A stretch of 64,000 nt of DNA from Paenibacillus sp. FSL R5-0623 (GCF_037974265.1 NZ_CP150233.1:62001-126000); one strand, 5' to 3'. Counted from the first letter of the stretch, positions 9,705-19,286 are shown. Made by a program: numbers and translations. Notes: generated from the letters alone by a model not told the origin.

Positions 9705-10595
9705 TTGGAAAACAACAACAAGCATGACCGGTTAATTCGTGGTACAGCAATGAATGGAAAGGTAAGAGCCTTTGCTATCCAGACTACGGAACTGGTTGAG
9801 GAACTACGCAGAAGACACGATACGTTTCCCACGGCTACAGCTGCCATGGGGCGTACGGTTACAACAGCAGCCATTATGGGTGCAATGCTCAAAGGTGAAG
9901 AGAAGTTAACGGTACAAGTCAACGGTGATGGTCCCATTGGACAGATTGTAGCTGACGCCAATGCGAAAGGCGAAGTACGAGGATATGTTTCTAATCCGCA
10001 TGTACATTTGCCAAGTAATAGTGTGGGAAAACTGGACGTTGCAGGCGCAGTTGGAACGGAAGGTTTCATCAACATAACGAAGGATTTGGGACTGAAAGAG
10101 CCATATCGTGGCAGTGTGCCTATTATTTCAGGAGAACTGGGCGAAGATTTCACGTACTACTTCGCGCAATCGGAGCAAACACCTTCTGCTGTAGGCGTTG
10201 GTGTGCTCGTTGATACGGATAATTCCGTTATTGTCTCAGGTGGATTCATTATGCAGCTGTTGCCGGGATTGACAGATCCAGAGATCACGGCGATCGAAAA
10301 TGCCATTAGTACGTTGCCGCCAGTGACGACGTTGTTGGAGCAGGGACTTGAATTGGAAGAGTTGCTTCGCCGATTGTTGCCAGATGTACAAGTGATGGAA
10401 GGATTGGATATACATTTTAGCTGTGAGTGTTCACGTGAGCGAGTAGAGAAGACGCTGATCAGCTTGGGCCAAACGGAGATGGAGCAATTAATTGAAGAAG
10501 AGGGCCAGGCTGAAGTGGTCTGCCAATTCTGTAATGAAGCCTATGACTTTAACAAAGAACAACTTGAGACCATCCTAGAGCAAGCCAAGAACTGA
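9705..10595 (+). CDS. hslO: redox-regulated chaperone Hsp33
   Basis: Hsp33 is a cytosolic holdase activated when its C-terminal zinc-binding cysteines are oxidised. The C-terminal CxC (FSCECS) and CxxC (CQFC) are both present. The N-terminal core contains DRLIRGTAMNGKVRAFA and TVTTAAIMGAMLKGEEKLTVQ. The frame is open to ATG 9648, but TTG 9705 is preferred. It lies nine bases after GGAGG and gives a 296-aa protein with the expected N-terminus. The position between coaX and the PpiC foldase gene matches yacC of B. subtilis. Confidence 0.93.
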   Translation: MENNNKHDRLIRGTAMNGKVRAFAIQTTELVEELRRRHDTFPTATAAMGRTVTTAAIMGAMLKGEEKLTVQVNGDGPIGQIVADANAKGEVRGYVSNPHVHLPSNSVGKLDVAGAVGTEGFINITKDLGLKEPYRGSVPIISGELGEDFTYYFAQSEQTPSAVGVGVLVDTDNSVIVSGGFIMQLLPGLTDPEITAIENAISTLPPVTTLLEQGLELEELLRRLLPDVQVMEGLDIHFSCECSRERVEKTLISLGQTEMEQLIEEEGQAEVVCQFCNEAYDFNKEQLETILEQAKN

Positions 10596-10618
10596 TCTAT
10601 GCGGGGACGGGATGCGGA

Positions 10619-11569
10619 ATGACAAGACAGGAAAAAGGGTTGTGGACGGCTGTAATTGTCTTGACGCTAGGTATGCTGGTCATGGGTACGGTGATGGCTA
10701 TGCATGGTCTCAGACAGGGCAGAGACGAGGCAGATGCATCCCATGATGCCAACACGGAAGAAGGAAGCACCGTAGCGACGATCAACGGAGAAGTTATCAC
10801 AGATAAAGAGTGGACCGATGCGCTGAAACGACGTTACGGCAGTGAGTTATTACTCCAGATGTTAAACCGTAAAGCAGTATATGCCGAAGCAATTGAACGC
10901 AAGCTGATTGTCACTCCCCAAGAGATTGCAAGAGAACTTGCCGCCGCGATGGATGGGTACGATTCAGAGAAATCATATTTTGACGAAATGAAGTCTCAAT
11001 TGGGCCTGTCAAAACAGGAACTTGAATTGGAGGCCGGCTACAGGCTGCTGCTTGAGAAAATCGCAACGATTGGCATACAGATCAAGGATGCAGATATTGA
11101 ACATTACTGGACTGAACACCGTGAGGATTACGTTTCCCCCGAGAAATATGACTTGTCCATCATCGTAGTGAAGGAAGAAGAGGAAGCCGATTCCTTACTG
11201 GATGCGTTGGAGAAGGGGGAGAACTTTGAAGAAGCTGCTCGCAAGCAATCGACAGACAGCTTCTCTCGTGATGCTGGTGGGAGGCTGGGATGGATTGAGC
11301 GGAATGATCCATTCCAGTCAGAAGAAATCCTTCAACTTGCTGCCGGACTGGATATAGGCGATATTGCCGGACCGGTTCGAGTGGAAGAAGGTTATGTTAT
11401 TATCAGACTTAATGATAAAGAAGAACGCCAGGTGCAATCGGCCGAAGAGGTCCGTGAGGAGATTCGAATGCAACTGGCTCTGAGTCAGGCTGATCCGTTG
11501 CCGCAGGTAGAGCAAATGCTGCGTAACAAGTATGAAGCCGTCATCCTGTCCGAGATTCCTGCCTCCTGA
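10619..11569 (+). CDS. yacD: membrane-anchored PpiC-type peptidyl-prolyl isomerase (YacD-like)
   Basis: An N-terminal transmembrane segment (about residues 9-28) anchors a SurA/PrsA-like protein outside the cell. A parvulin (PpiC) domain begins at about residue 175. It carries SLLDALEKGENFEEAARKQS and the conserved GGRLGWIERND and GPVRVEEGYVIIRL strings. The architecture (SurA-N-like helices, parvulin, helical tail) is that of extracytoplasmic foldases. There is no lipobox cysteine, which separates it from PrsA. Its place between hslO and cysK matches B. subtilis yacD. Client proteins are unknown. Confidence 0.88.
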   Translation: MTRQEKGLWTAVIVLTLGMLVMGTVMAMHGLRQGRDEADASHDANTEEGSTVATINGEVITDKEWTDALKRRYGSELLLQMLNRKAVYAEAIERKLIVTPQEIARELAAAMDGYDSEKSYFDEMKSQLGLSKQELELEAGYRLLLEKIATIGIQIKDADIEHYWTEHREDYVSPEKYDLSIIVVKEEEEADSLLDALEKGENFEEAARKQSTDSFSRDAGGRLGWIERNDPFQSEEILQLAAGLDIGDIAGPVRVEEGYVIIRLNDKEERQVQSAEEVREEIRMQLALSQADPLPQVEQMLRNKYEAVILSEIPAS

Positions 11570-11609
11570 ATGCAATGGAAAAGATTGTCTCGTACTGCTG
11601 CATCTTGAT

Positions 11610-11657
11610 AAAAATACTCTGTCTGCGGTCTTAGGGCCAAAGGTAGAGTATTTTTTT
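11610..11657 (+). terminator. intrinsic terminator after the foldase gene
   Basis: AAAAATACTCT pairs with AGAGTATTTTT across a 24-base loop and ends in seven T. It separates the nad-coaX-hslO-yacD run from cysK. Confidence 0.75.
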
Positions 11658-11668
11658 GAGTACTCATA

Positions 11669-11697
11669 TTGACAATAAGGGTTAACGTTGATAAGAT
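11669..11697 (+). promoter_or_regulatory. sigma-A promoter of cysK
   Basis: TTGACA (11669-11674), 17-bp spacer, TAAGAT (11692-11697). This is close to consensus, and the expected start is near 11704, leaving a leader of about 210 bases before cysK. Confidence 0.85.
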
Positions 11698-11708
11698 GAA
11701 AATAATAA

Positions 11709-11732
11709 ATACCTACTCGTTTACTCGGATAT
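11709..11732 (+). promoter_or_regulatory. candidate CymR operator in the cysK leader
   Basis: An imperfect palindrome of the form ATACC-TACTCGTTTACTC-GGATAT lies just after the predicted transcription start. It resembles the Rrf2-type CymR boxes that repress cysteine-synthesis genes in Firmicutes. The position suits repression. The match is by eye. Confidence 0.5.
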
Positions 11733-11745
11733 AAAGGATTTACTT

Positions 11746-11805
11746 ATGAACAAAGAAACTTTCGGAAACCTCCGCCTGTCTAGAAATCTTAGCAGTAAGG
11801 GATAG
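11746..11805 (+). CDS. possible 19-residue leader peptide ahead of cysK
   Basis: An ATG lies seven bases after AAAGGA, just behind the palindrome, and opens a 19-codon frame ending in TAG. The peptide (MNKETFGNLRLSRNLSSKG) has no cysteine run that would suggest attenuation. It may simply be chance, but the ribosome-binding site and its place in a long leader make it worth recording. Confidence 0.25.
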   Translation: MNKETFGNLRLSRNLSSKG

Positions 11806-11912
11806 GATCAACAGGATTTCCGCAGTTCTTCTATAACAGCTAGAGGCTACCGGCCGCACAGTATAGGTTAACAGGACTCAAGTTTTATTCATCCACTAAG
11901 GAGGGCATTCAT

Positions 11913-12851
11913 ATGGCTAAAGTAGTTAATAACGTAACAGAACTCATCGGAGGTACTCCGCTTGTTCGTCTGAATCGTATCGTACCTGAAGGCAGTGCTG
12001 AAATATTCGTGAAGCTGGAGTACCAGAATCCAGGTTCAAGCGTGAAAGACCGTATCGCAATTAGCATTGTGGAAGAAGCGGAAAAAGAAGGCAAGCTGAA
12101 ACCGGGTGATACCATTATTGAAGCAACAAGTGGTAACACGGGAATTGGACTCGCGATGGTGGCTGCAGCCAAAGGCTACAAGTCCGTTATTGTAATGCCT
12201 GAGACGATGAGCTTGGAGCGTCGTAACTTGCTTCGTGCGTATGGTGCTGAGCTTGTGCTTACACCTGGAGCTGAAGGTATGAATGGTGCTGTTAAAAAAG
12301 CTGAAGAACTGCTGAAAGAAAATCCTTCCTATTTCATGGCTGAGCAATTTAAAAATAAAGCCAACGTGAAGATCCACCGTGAAACGACTGGCCCTGAGAT
12401 TGTTGAAGCAATTCAATCTGTAGGTGGTACGTTGGATGCTTTCGTTGCGGGAATTGGTACAGGCGGAACAATTACAGGTACAGGCGAAGTGCTGAAAGAA
12501 GCTTTTGCTGGTATTAAAATTATTGCGGTTGAGCCAGCAGCTTCGCCAATTCTGGCGGGCGGCAAACCAGGTCCACATAAGATCCAGGGGATTGGTGCCA
12601 ACTTTATCCCTGAGATTCTGGATCAGGAAATCTATGATGAGATCATTCACATTGAGAATGATGATGCATTCGAGACGGCTCGTCAGGTAGCGAAGGAAGA
12701 GGGCATTCTGTCTGGGATTTCTTCCGGTGCGGCGATCCGTGCAGGTCTTCAGGTTGCGAAACAGTTGGGTGAAGGCAAGCGCGTTGTCGTAATCGTGCCA
12801 AGTAACGGCGAACGTTACCTCAGCACACCTCTTTACAACTTCGAAGGCTAA
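11913..12851 (+). CDS. cysK: cysteine synthase A (O-acetylserine sulfhydrylase)
   Basis: CysK makes cysteine from O-acetylserine and sulfide with pyridoxal phosphate. The cofactor lysine is K45 in SSVKDRIA. The phosphate-binding loop is [10 protein letters not shown], and the substrate loop is TSGNTGIG. At 312 aa it is of normal length. In Firmicutes CysK also partners the CymR repressor, which fits the palindrome in the leader. The ATG follows AAGGAGGG. It is transcribed alone, from the 11669 promoter to the 12871 terminator. Confidence 0.97.
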   Translation: MAKVVNNVTELIGGTPLVRLNRIVPEGSAEIFVKLEYQNPGSSVKDRIAISIVEEAEKEGKLKPGDTIIEATSGNTGIGLAMVAAAKGYKSVIVMPETMSLERRNLLRAYGAELVLTPGAEGMNGAVKKAEELLKENPSYFMAEQFKNKANVKIHRETTGPEIVEAIQSVGGTLDAFVAGIGTGGTITGTGEVLKEAFAGIKIIAVEPAASPILAGGKPGPHKIQGIGANFIPEILDQEIYDEIIHIENDDAFETARQVAKEEGILSGISSGAAIRAGLQVAKQLGEGKRVVVIVPSNGERYLSTPLYNFEG

Positions 12852-12870
12852 GTCTACAAATGACAAAACC

Positions 12871-12908
12871 AATCCTCCTTGCCCGTATGACGGGTATGGA
12901 GGATTTTT
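12871..12908 (+). terminator. intrinsic terminator of cysK
   Basis: AATCCTCC pairs perfectly with GGAGGATT, with an inner GCCCGT/ACGGGT helix, and ends in TTTTT. It lies inside the longest open frame of pabB, which is one reason to place the pabB start further downstream. Confidence 0.92.
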
Positions 12909-12918
12909 GGCGTAATGC

Positions 12919-12947
12919 TTTTAAAAGGCGTGACGCTTTAGTATACT
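12919..12947 (+). promoter_or_regulatory. probable promoter of the pab-fol operon
   Basis: A good -10 (TATACT, 12942-12947) is preceded at 17 bp by a weak -35 (TTTTAA). It lies between the cysK terminator and the pabB ribosome-binding site. Confidence 0.5.
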
Positions 12948-12991
12948 ATCAGACAATAGAACTAGCGACAGATGGAGGGCGGCACACCGCA

Positions 12992-14605
12992 ATGACACAC
13001 CTGATGACAACATACGCCGACTGGATGGAGTGGGCTGAACAAGGCTGGACCATGATGCCCTATATCACCAAGTCGGATGAGGGGCCGTATCATGGCGGTT
13101 TACCGTTATCGTGGGAGGCGGCCTGGGAGCAGGCGTCACCATACGCAATTGTGCTGGAGAATGGCAAAGGCGGGAGATATACATTTCTGGGGTTAGACCC
13201 CGTATCCGTTATTTCCGGTAAAGGTCAAGAAGCGGTTATTCATGATGTGACGCAAGGAACGACCTCGACGGACAGCGGCAAGCCGCTTGATGTATTGAAG
13301 AGATGGACTGCCCCATATAGCGCACCCAAGGTTAATGGGGCTCCAGACTTTGGGGGTGGATATGCAGGTTATCTCAGCTACGATGTAGCAAGATCATTGG
13401 AGAAGCTTCCCGTCTTGGCTGAAGATAACCCGGCTCTGCCGGATTATTGGTGGATGCGCTTTGAAGAAATATGGGCGTATGACCATGAGCAGCAGGCGCT
13501 TTTCTGCATGGTTCATCTGGCTATAGAGCCTAACCGGAACGAAACGGATATCCGTAGTCTATATTCAGCGGCAGAAGCACGAGCGACAGCGATGCAGCAA
13601 CGTTGGCTTCACATTATGGGATTTGCACAGGCCGAGGAACAGCAGCAGGCAATGGAACGTCGCAACAAGCGGGTCAATCGTACCCCGCAGCCTGAAGATT
13701 CGGAAAGGGAATCGGAAGGATGGGAGACCTCCTTTCCCCAGGAGGACTTTGAACAGGCTGTACGCACGGTGCAGGAATATATCAGGCAGGGTGACGTGTT
13801 CCAGGTGAATCTGTCCTTGAGACAGGAGAAGCGGCTTCATTCGAGCGCTGAGCATATTTATGAATGGCTGCGCCTTGTGAATCCATCGCCGTATATGGGT
13901 ATGCTGCGTAGTCCAGACTTCCAACTGGTAAGCGGATCTCCCGAGCTTCTGGTCAAAGTGGAGAATGGCAAAGTCAGTGCACGTCCCATTGCAGGGACCC
14001 GAAGAAGGGGCCGGGATGAAGTAGAAGATAATGCTATGGCGGATGAACTGCTCAGCAGTGAGAAGGAACGGGCTGAGCATATTATGCTCGTTGATCTGGA
14101 ACGTAATGATATCGGACGGATTGCAGCCTACGGTTCGGTTCATGTGCCTGAATTGATGACCATCGAGAAGTATTCCCATGTCATGCATCTCGTTTCCCAG
14201 GTGGAAGGCAGGCTGGCAGAAGGGTTATCCGTATTTGATGTGATCGCTGCGACATTCCCGGGTGGAACGATTACAGGAGCCCCGAAAGTCCGCACCATGG
14301 AGATTATCGAGGAACTTGAGCCTGTGCGGCGTGGGCCTTATACGGGTTCCATCGGGTGGATGGATTACAGTGGAAATATGGAATTGAACATCGTCATTCG
14401 TACGCTTGCCATCAAGGGTGGTATTGGTTATGTACAGGCCGGTGCAGGAATTGTCATTGATTCCGATCCATATCGGGAATACAAGGAATGCCGCAACAAG
14501 GCAAGAGCCATGATGAGAGCTGTGAATTACAGCGAAGAGGCAGAAGCAAGCAGAGCTATTGAACAAGAACAAGCGGGGCGAACAGAAGCTGTTAAACTAA
14601 AATAA
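12992..14605 (+). CDS. pabB: aminodeoxychorismate synthase component I
   Basis: PabB converts chorismate to 4-amino-4-deoxychorismate, using ammonia from PabA, for folate synthesis. The chorismate-enzyme signatures are in the C-terminal half: GTRRRGRD, LVDLERNDIGRI, PGGTITGAPK and GAGIVIDSDP. ATG 12992 is chosen because it follows GGAGGG; an upstream ATG in frame would make the cysK terminator coding. The resulting 537 aa is longer than B. subtilis PabB. The extra length is a polar linker rich in Glu/Arg/Ser (about residues 220-250) between the N-terminal and chorismate-binding domains. The linker is likely disordered. Confidence 0.92.
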   Translation: MTHLMTTYADWMEWAEQGWTMMPYITKSDEGPYHGGLPLSWEAAWEQASPYAIVLENGKGGRYTFLGLDPVSVISGKGQEAVIHDVTQGTTSTDSGKPLDVLKRWTAPYSAPKVNGAPDFGGGYAGYLSYDVARSLEKLPVLAEDNPALPDYWWMRFEEIWAYDHEQQALFCMVHLAIEPNRNETDIRSLYSAAEARATAMQQRWLHIMGFAQAEEQQQAMERRNKRVNRTPQPEDSERESEGWETSFPQEDFEQAVRTVQEYIRQGDVFQVNLSLRQEKRLHSSAEHIYEWLRLVNPSPYMGMLRSPDFQLVSGSPELLVKVENGKVSARPIAGTRRRGRDEVEDNAMADELLSSEKERAEHIMLVDLERNDIGRIAAYGSVHVPELMTIEKYSHVMHLVSQVEGRLAEGLSVFDVIAATFPGGTITGAPKVRTMEIIEELEPVRRGPYTGSIGWMDYSGNMELNIVIRTLAIKGGIGYVQAGAGIVIDSDPYREYKECRNKARAMMRAVNYSEEAEASRAIEQEQAGRTEAVKLK

Positions 14606-14655
14606 AACGAAGCAACCGTCACTTGTATTGACGGAAGATGAGGAGGAGCAGGCAT

Positions 14656-15231
14656 ATGATACTGGTTATCGATAATTACGATTCCTTCACGTACAACCTG
14701 GTTCAATATCTGGGTGAACTGGGTGAGACGGTGGAAGTTCGCCGCAACGACGAGATTGATCTGGCAGGCATAGAGGTACTGGCACCTGATCACATTCTGA
14801 TCTCTCCGGGCCCATGTACACCGAATGAAGCAGGCATCAGCCTGGCAGTTATTGATCATTTCAAGGGAAGCATTCCGATCTTTGGTGTTTGTCTGGGGCA
14901 TCAGTCCATTGGACAAGCATTTGGTGGCAATGTCATTCGTGCGGAGCGCATGATGCACGGCAAAACATCCGAGATGCACCACAATGGGACATCGGTATTT
15001 GCCGGATTGCCATCTCCATTCACAGCTACCCGTTACCACTCCCTGATTGTCGAGCGCAGCAGCTTGCCTGACTGCCTGGAGATTACAGCGGAGACAGCTG
15101 AAGGTGAGATTATGGGTCTGCGCCACAAAGAATATGCGATTGAAGGGGTTCAATTCCACCCAGAATCCATTATTACAGACCATGGTCATCAGATGCTGCG
15201 TAACTTTTTGTCCCAACAAGTGAAGGTATAA
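14656..15231 (+). CDS. pabA: glutamine amidotransferase of PABA/anthranilate synthase
   Basis: This class I glutamine amidotransferase supplies ammonia to PabB and, in Bacillales, also to TrpE. The triad elements are [11 protein letters not shown] (catalytic Cys) and [10 protein letters not shown] (His-Glu). The N-terminus [20 protein letters not shown] is typical. ATG 14656 is chosen because it follows AGGAGGAGCAGG and gives the normal 191 aa. The pabC start lies one base after its stop. A shared amphibolic role with tryptophan synthesis is known for B. subtilis and is inferred here. Confidence 0.95.
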   Translation: MILVIDNYDSFTYNLVQYLGELGETVEVRRNDEIDLAGIEVLAPDHILISPGPCTPNEAGISLAVIDHFKGSIPIFGVCLGHQSIGQAFGGNVIRAERMMHGKTSEMHHNGTSVFAGLPSPFTATRYHSLIVERSSLPDCLEITAETAEGEIMGLRHKEYAIEGVQFHPESIITDHGHQMLRNFLSQQVKV

Positions 15232-15232
15232 C

Positions 15233-16117
15233 ATGCAATATGCCGCGATAAACGGAGAGTTGGTCAATATGGCGGCGGCCGTGGTTCCTGTAACGGATCA
15301 CGGCTTTTTGTACGGACTGGGAATTTTTGAGACGTTCCGGACGTATCAAGGTGTCCCATATCTTTTGGAACGGCATCTGGAGCGTATGGCCTCTGGTTGT
15401 AAGGAACTTGGCATTCCATTTACAACGACCGCGGCAGAGGTGACAGATTGGATTCAACGTTTGATGGATGCGAACGGACTTCGGGATGCGTATGTACGTT
15501 ATACGGTATCAGCCGGTGAAGCACCGCTAGGCCTACCTTCTGGTGATTATTCGAAGCCAAATCATATCGTACTGGCAAAAGCATTACCTGAACCATCTCC
15601 TTCTTTATATGAGTGCGGCAAAATGCTCCAACGGCTGTCTACACCTCGCAACACGCCCGAAGGAGAAGTGCGGTTCAAGTCACTGCATTACATGAACAGC
15701 ATTCTGGCAAAACGGGAGCTTAATGGGTACGGGAAGCATGTGCAGGGTGCGGAAGGGTTACAATTAACCCGGGATGGTCATATAGCGGAAGGGATCGTCA
15801 GCAATGTGTTTTGGGTACGGGAAAGTGTACTCTACACGCCAGCACTCTCAACCGGCATTCTGCCGGGCATCACGAGAGCTGTGGCACTTGAGATCGCCAC
15901 GCAACAAGGAATTCCCTGCATAGAAACGTTAGCTGCCTGGGAGGATCTCCTGCAAGCAGATGAAATATTTCTAACAGGCTCGGTGGCCGAACTGGTTCCG
16001 GTGACGATTCTGCGGGATCAGGACGGAGCCGAAACGATAATTAGCAACGGACATATTGGCTCGGTTACAGCAGTCCTTCTGGGTATGTACCGGCAGAAAG
16101 CGGGGTATACTTCATGA
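15233..16117 (+). CDS. pabC: 4-amino-4-deoxychorismate lyase
   Basis: PabC is a PLP enzyme of fold type IV that splits aminodeoxychorismate into p-aminobenzoate and pyruvate. The family hallmarks are the N-terminal HGFLYGLGIFETFRTYQG, the PLP-lysine region RFKSLHYMNSILAK and the EGIVSNVF and TGSVAELVPV strings. The 294-aa length is normal. It starts one base after pabA and overlaps folP by four bases, so it is translationally coupled within the operon. Confidence 0.93.
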   Translation: MQYAAINGELVNMAAAVVPVTDHGFLYGLGIFETFRTYQGVPYLLERHLERMASGCKELGIPFTTTAAEVTDWIQRLMDANGLRDAYVRYTVSAGEAPLGLPSGDYSKPNHIVLAKALPEPSPSLYECGKMLQRLSTPRNTPEGEVRFKSLHYMNSILAKRELNGYGKHVQGAEGLQLTRDGHIAEGIVSNVFWVRESVLYTPALSTGILPGITRAVALEIATQQGIPCIETLAAWEDLLQADEIFLTGSVAELVPVTILRDQDGAETIISNGHIGSVTAVLLGMYRQKAGYTS

Positions 16118-16977
16118 CACTTACACCTGTCATCTATGAACGGAACTATACATGGGGGCCAGCTGAGTTGAAGCTGGGTACAAGAACACAGATTATGGGC
16201 ATTCTTAACGTCACGCCTGACTCGTTCTCGGATGGTGGACGTTATAACAATGTGGAGCGGGCGGTTGCCCATGCCAAGCAGATGATGGAAGACGGTGCTG
16301 ACCTGATTGATATCGGTGGGGAATCTACCCGACCCGGATCAGAGGTAGTCAACGCCGATGAAGAGCTCAGCCGGATCATTCCGGTTATTGAAGCATTGCA
16401 TCAGCAAGCCCCGCATATTCCGATATCGGTAGACACGTATAAAGCCGAGGTTGCACGTCAGGCTATTCTAGCCGGTGCCCATATTATTAATGATGTGTGG
16501 GGTGCCAAGGCAGATCCAGATATGGCCCGCACGGCTGCAGAACTGGGGTGTCCCATCATTCTGATGCATAATCGGCAGAAGCGAAACTATACCGATTATC
16601 TGAGTGATGTCGTCAGTGATTTGCAGGAAAGCATACAGATTGCATTAACAGCCGGCGTGAAAGCAGAGCAAATTATCCTGGACCCGGGCATTGGTTTTGT
16701 GAAGGATCTCGGAGAAAATCTGAAGCTCATGTCATCGCTCGGTTTGCTCAATGAAATGGGGTATCCCGTTCTGCTAGCCACCTCACGCAAAAGATTCATC
16801 CAGAACACCCTGAATGTCGGTGCGGATGATGCGCTGGAAGGAACGGCTGCGACCGTTGCATTTGGCATTGCCCAAGGATGCCAGATGGTTCGAGTTCATG
16901 ATGTGAAGCCGATTCGGCGGACGGCAGACATGTGTGATGCCATGTTATATGCTTCTCCGGGTCTACGGAGGAAATAA
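16114..16977 (+). CDS. folP: dihydropteroate synthase
   Basis: DHPS joins p-aminobenzoate to hydroxymethyldihydropterin pyrophosphate; it is the sulfonamide target. Both signatures are clear: IMGILNVTPDSFSDGG near residue 30 and LIDIGGESTRPGSE near residue 65. The TIM-barrel strands end with ATSRKRFI and TAATVAFGI. The start ATG overlaps the pabC stop. The substrate is made by the three genes before it. Confidence 0.96.
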   Translation: MTLTPVIYERNYTWGPAELKLGTRTQIMGILNVTPDSFSDGGRYNNVERAVAHAKQMMEDGADLIDIGGESTRPGSEVVNADEELSRIIPVIEALHQQAPHIPISVDTYKAEVARQAILAGAHIINDVWGAKADPDMARTAAELGCPIILMHNRQKRNYTDYLSDVVSDLQESIQIALTAGVKAEQIILDPGIGFVKDLGENLKLMSSLGLLNEMGYPVLLATSRKRFIQNTLNVGADDALEGTAATVAFGIAQGCQMVRVHDVKPIRRTADMCDAMLYASPGLRRK

Positions 16978-17094
16978 TGCTGGCGGGTCCCGAGTGACCC
17001 GTCCAGTGGAAGCGTAGCGTTTTTCAAAGGTAAAGCAAAAGCATATCTTCAAATAGATTAAAATTTCAATATATATAGAGGGTAGGCGGATCGT

Positions 17095-17457
17095 ATGGAT
17101 AGAATGGTATTGCATCGTATGGAGTATTACGGATATCATGGCGTTTTTGCAGAAGAACGGAAGCTGGGGCAGCGGTACTATATTGATCTGGAGATTGATA
17201 TGGACCTGAGCGAGGCTGGACGTAACGATGATCTGACCAAAACGATTAATTATGCGGAGATCCATGAGCTGGTAAAACAGATTGTTGAGAATAAATCATT
17301 CCAGTTAATTGAAGCTTTGGGCGAACATATTGCATCTTCTTTACTGGACACTTATACTATTATCAATGCATTGACAGTCAAGGTGACGAAGCCACATCCG
17401 CCATTCGATATTCATTTTGAGGGCGTAACGGTAGAGCTTCGCCGCACAAGAAAGTGA
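17095..17457 (+). CDS. folB: dihydroneopterin aldolase
   Basis: FolB cleaves dihydroneopterin to 6-hydroxymethyl-dihydropterin and glycolaldehyde. The 120-aa protein has the T-fold signature YHGVFAEERKLGQRYYIDLEI and the conserved INYAEIHELVKQIVE, with KPHPPFDIHFEGVTVEL at the end. It is set off from folP by 117 bases that contain a GGGTC/GACCC hairpin without a T-run. Otherwise it lies in the folate operon. folK begins nine bases after its stop. Confidence 0.94.
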   Translation: MDRMVLHRMEYYGYHGVFAEERKLGQRYYIDLEIDMDLSEAGRNDDLTKTINYAEIHELVKQIVENKSFQLIEALGEHIASSLLDTYTIINALTVKVTKPHPPFDIHFEGVTVELRRTRK

Positions 17458-17466
17458 GAACCGATC

Positions 17467-18015
17467 ATGATTGCACATTCGACCTCTGAATTCTCAGAGG
17501 CTTATATTGCTTTAGGGGCCAATTTGGGTGACCGGGAACAGACGCTGTTTGAAGCATTGTCTTTGCTGGATGAACACCCTCATATATCCGTTCTGCGTTG
17601 TTCTGCACTATATGAGACGGAGCCTGTAGGATATGTAGATCAGCCTGCGTTTCTGAATATGGCAGTCGCCGTACAGGTGATGCTGACACCAGAGCAATTG
17701 CTCACGGAATTACTGGATATCGAGAACCGGCTTGGACGTGTTCGTGATATTCGCTGGGGACCGCGCACCGTTGATCTGGATCTGCTCTGGATGCAAGGTG
17801 AGACGCGAGATACCGAATTACTTCAATTGCCTCATCCTCGTATGGGAGAACGGGCTTTTGTACTGGTGCCACTGTCGGATATCGTACCGGAGGGCGAGAT
17901 TTCAGGTTTGTATACCTTTGTACACGCATCGTTGTCTGTACTGGATGGAAAGGATGGAATACAGCTTTGGAAAACATGCAATTGGCCAATCGAATTCGGG
18001 CATTCCGGAAGCTGA
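17467..18015 (+). CDS. folK: HPPK, 6-hydroxymethyl-dihydropterin pyrophosphokinase
   Basis: FolK transfers pyrophosphate from ATP to the pterin made by FolB, giving the FolP substrate. Signatures are YIALGANLGDRE at the N-terminus, YETEPVGYVDQPAFLNM and RWGPRTVDLDLLWM, which holds the metal-binding DLD. It is 182 aa. The last 49 bases overlap the start of the small XRE regulator gene in another frame, the same arrangement as folK-yazB in B. subtilis. Confidence 0.95.
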   Translation: MIAHSTSEFSEAYIALGANLGDREQTLFEALSLLDEHPHISVLRCSALYETEPVGYVDQPAFLNMAVAVQVMLTPEQLLTELLDIENRLGRVRDIRWGPRTVDLDLLWMQGETRDTELLQLPHPRMGERAFVLVPLSDIVPEGEISGLYTFVHASLSVLDGKDGIQLWKTCNWPIEFGHSGS

Positions 18016-18170
18016 AAGGTTTAACACAACATGAACTTGCGGCCGAGACCGGCATCTCGCTGGCCATTCTGGGAACCATTGAACGGGGAAACCGTAAGGT
18101 ATCACAGCAAGAGCTTGATCGAATTGCTGGTGTGCTGGCAATCAGTATCGAGGAGTTGCGGGGTAACTAG
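17967..18170 (+). CDS. yazB: small XRE-family DNA-binding protein (YazB-like)
   Basis: This is a 67-aa protein made almost wholly of one helix-turn-helix domain: IRAFRKLKGLTQHELAAET then GTIERGNRKVSQQELDRIA. It starts at TTG 17967 inside the folK 3' end, with an in-frame ATG at 17976 as alternative. B. subtilis has the equivalent gene yazB at the same place. Its target is unknown; control of the folate operon would be a guess. Confidence 0.82.
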   Translation: MENMQLANRIRAFRKLKGLTQHELAAETGISLAILGTIERGNRKVSQQELDRIAGVLAISIEELRGN

Positions 18171-18266
18171 GACCGTTTCGGTTTCGCCATGTTACAACAA
18201 CCAAGACACTGATCGAACTTTATATCGTGATATATACAGAATTAAAAAAGGAGTGGAACGACTACC

Positions 18267-19286
18267 GTGCTTAACATTGGTGGCATTGAAATGAAAAACC
18301 AGGTCGTACTTGCGCCGATGGCTGGCGTATGTAATCCGGCTTTTCGTTTGATCGCAAAAGAATTCGGAACAGGCCTCGTATGCGCGGAGATGGTGAGTGG
18401 CAAAGCCATTGTCCATGGCAACCAGCGTACACGTGAGATGTTGTTTGTAGATGAGCGTGAGAAACCGCTGAGCCTTCAGATTTTTGGGGGAGATCGTGAT
18501 TCCCTCGTAGAAGCAGCCAAAATCGTGGACCAAGAAACCAATGCAGACATCATCGACATTAACATGGGATGCCCTGTGCCAAAGGTAACGAAATGTGATG
18601 CAGGTGCACGTTGGTTACTTGATCCGAAAAAAATCTATGAGATGGTATCGGCTGTCGTGGACGCAGTTGAGAAGCCGGTGACGGTCAAGATGCGCATCGG
18701 ATGGGATAACGAGCATATCTTCGCGGTGGAGAATGCGCTCGCGGTTGAACGTGCTGGTGGACAGGCGGTAAGTGTACATGGACGTACGCGTGAGCAACTC
18801 TATACAGGCACAGCGGACTGGTCACACATCAAAGATGTAAAAGAGGCTGTCTCTATTCCGGTGATCGGCAATGGTGATGTCCATACACCAGAGGATGCAC
18901 GCCGTATGCTGGATGAAACGGGTTGTGACGGAGTTATGATCGGCCGTGCCGCTCTGGGTAACCCCTGGATGCTGTATCGTACCATTCAATACTTAAGCAC
19001 GGGTGAATTGCTTCCTGACCCGAATGGTGAAGAGAAGATCCGTGTTGCCATCCTGCATATGGATCGCCTGATCGCATTGAAGAATGAGACGGTTGCTGTA
19101 CGCGAGATGCGCAAACACTTGGCTTGGTATTTGAAAGGCTTGAAAGGATCTGCTCGCATCAAGGACGTTATTATGGAAGGTACCAAGCGTGATGAGATGG
19201 TACAGATTCTGGAGAACTTTGTGAGTCAGCTGAAAAGCGAAGGCAATTTGGAGTCAGAACTGGTAATTGCCGGAAGTGCATCGTAA
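18267..19286 (+). CDS. dusB: tRNA-dihydrouridine synthase
   Basis: This FMN-dependent enzyme reduces uridines in tRNA to dihydrouridine. Clear family motifs are [34 protein letters not shown] (catalytic Cys), [14 protein letters not shown] and [11 protein letters not shown]. The start is GTG 18267 after AAAAGGAGTGG. At 339 aa it is a standard single-domain DusB, between yazB and greA/lysS as in B. subtilis (yacF). A small palindrome TATATC-GT-GATATA (18221-18234) lies in front of it. Confidence 0.94.
   Translation: MLNIGGIEMKNQVVLAPMAGVCNPAFRLIAKEFGTGLVCAEMVSGKAIVHGNQRTREMLFVDEREKPLSLQIFGGDRDSLVEAAKIVDQETNADIIDINMGCPVPKVTKCDAGARWLLDPKKIYEMVSAVVDAVEKPVTVKMRIGWDNEHIFAVENALAVERAGGQAVSVHGRTREQLYTGTADWSHIKDVKEAVSIPVIGNGDVHTPEDARRMLDETGCDGVMIGRAALGNPWMLYRTIQYLSTGELLPDPNGEEKIRVAILHMDRLIALKNETVAVREMRKHLAWYLKGLKGSARIKDVIMEGTKRDEMVQILENFVSQLKSEGNLESELVIAGSAS

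Noticed and set aside
12860..12991. Extended N-terminus of PabB from ATG 12860
   Set aside because: It would translate the cysK terminator and the pab promoter; ATG 12992 has the ribosome-binding site.
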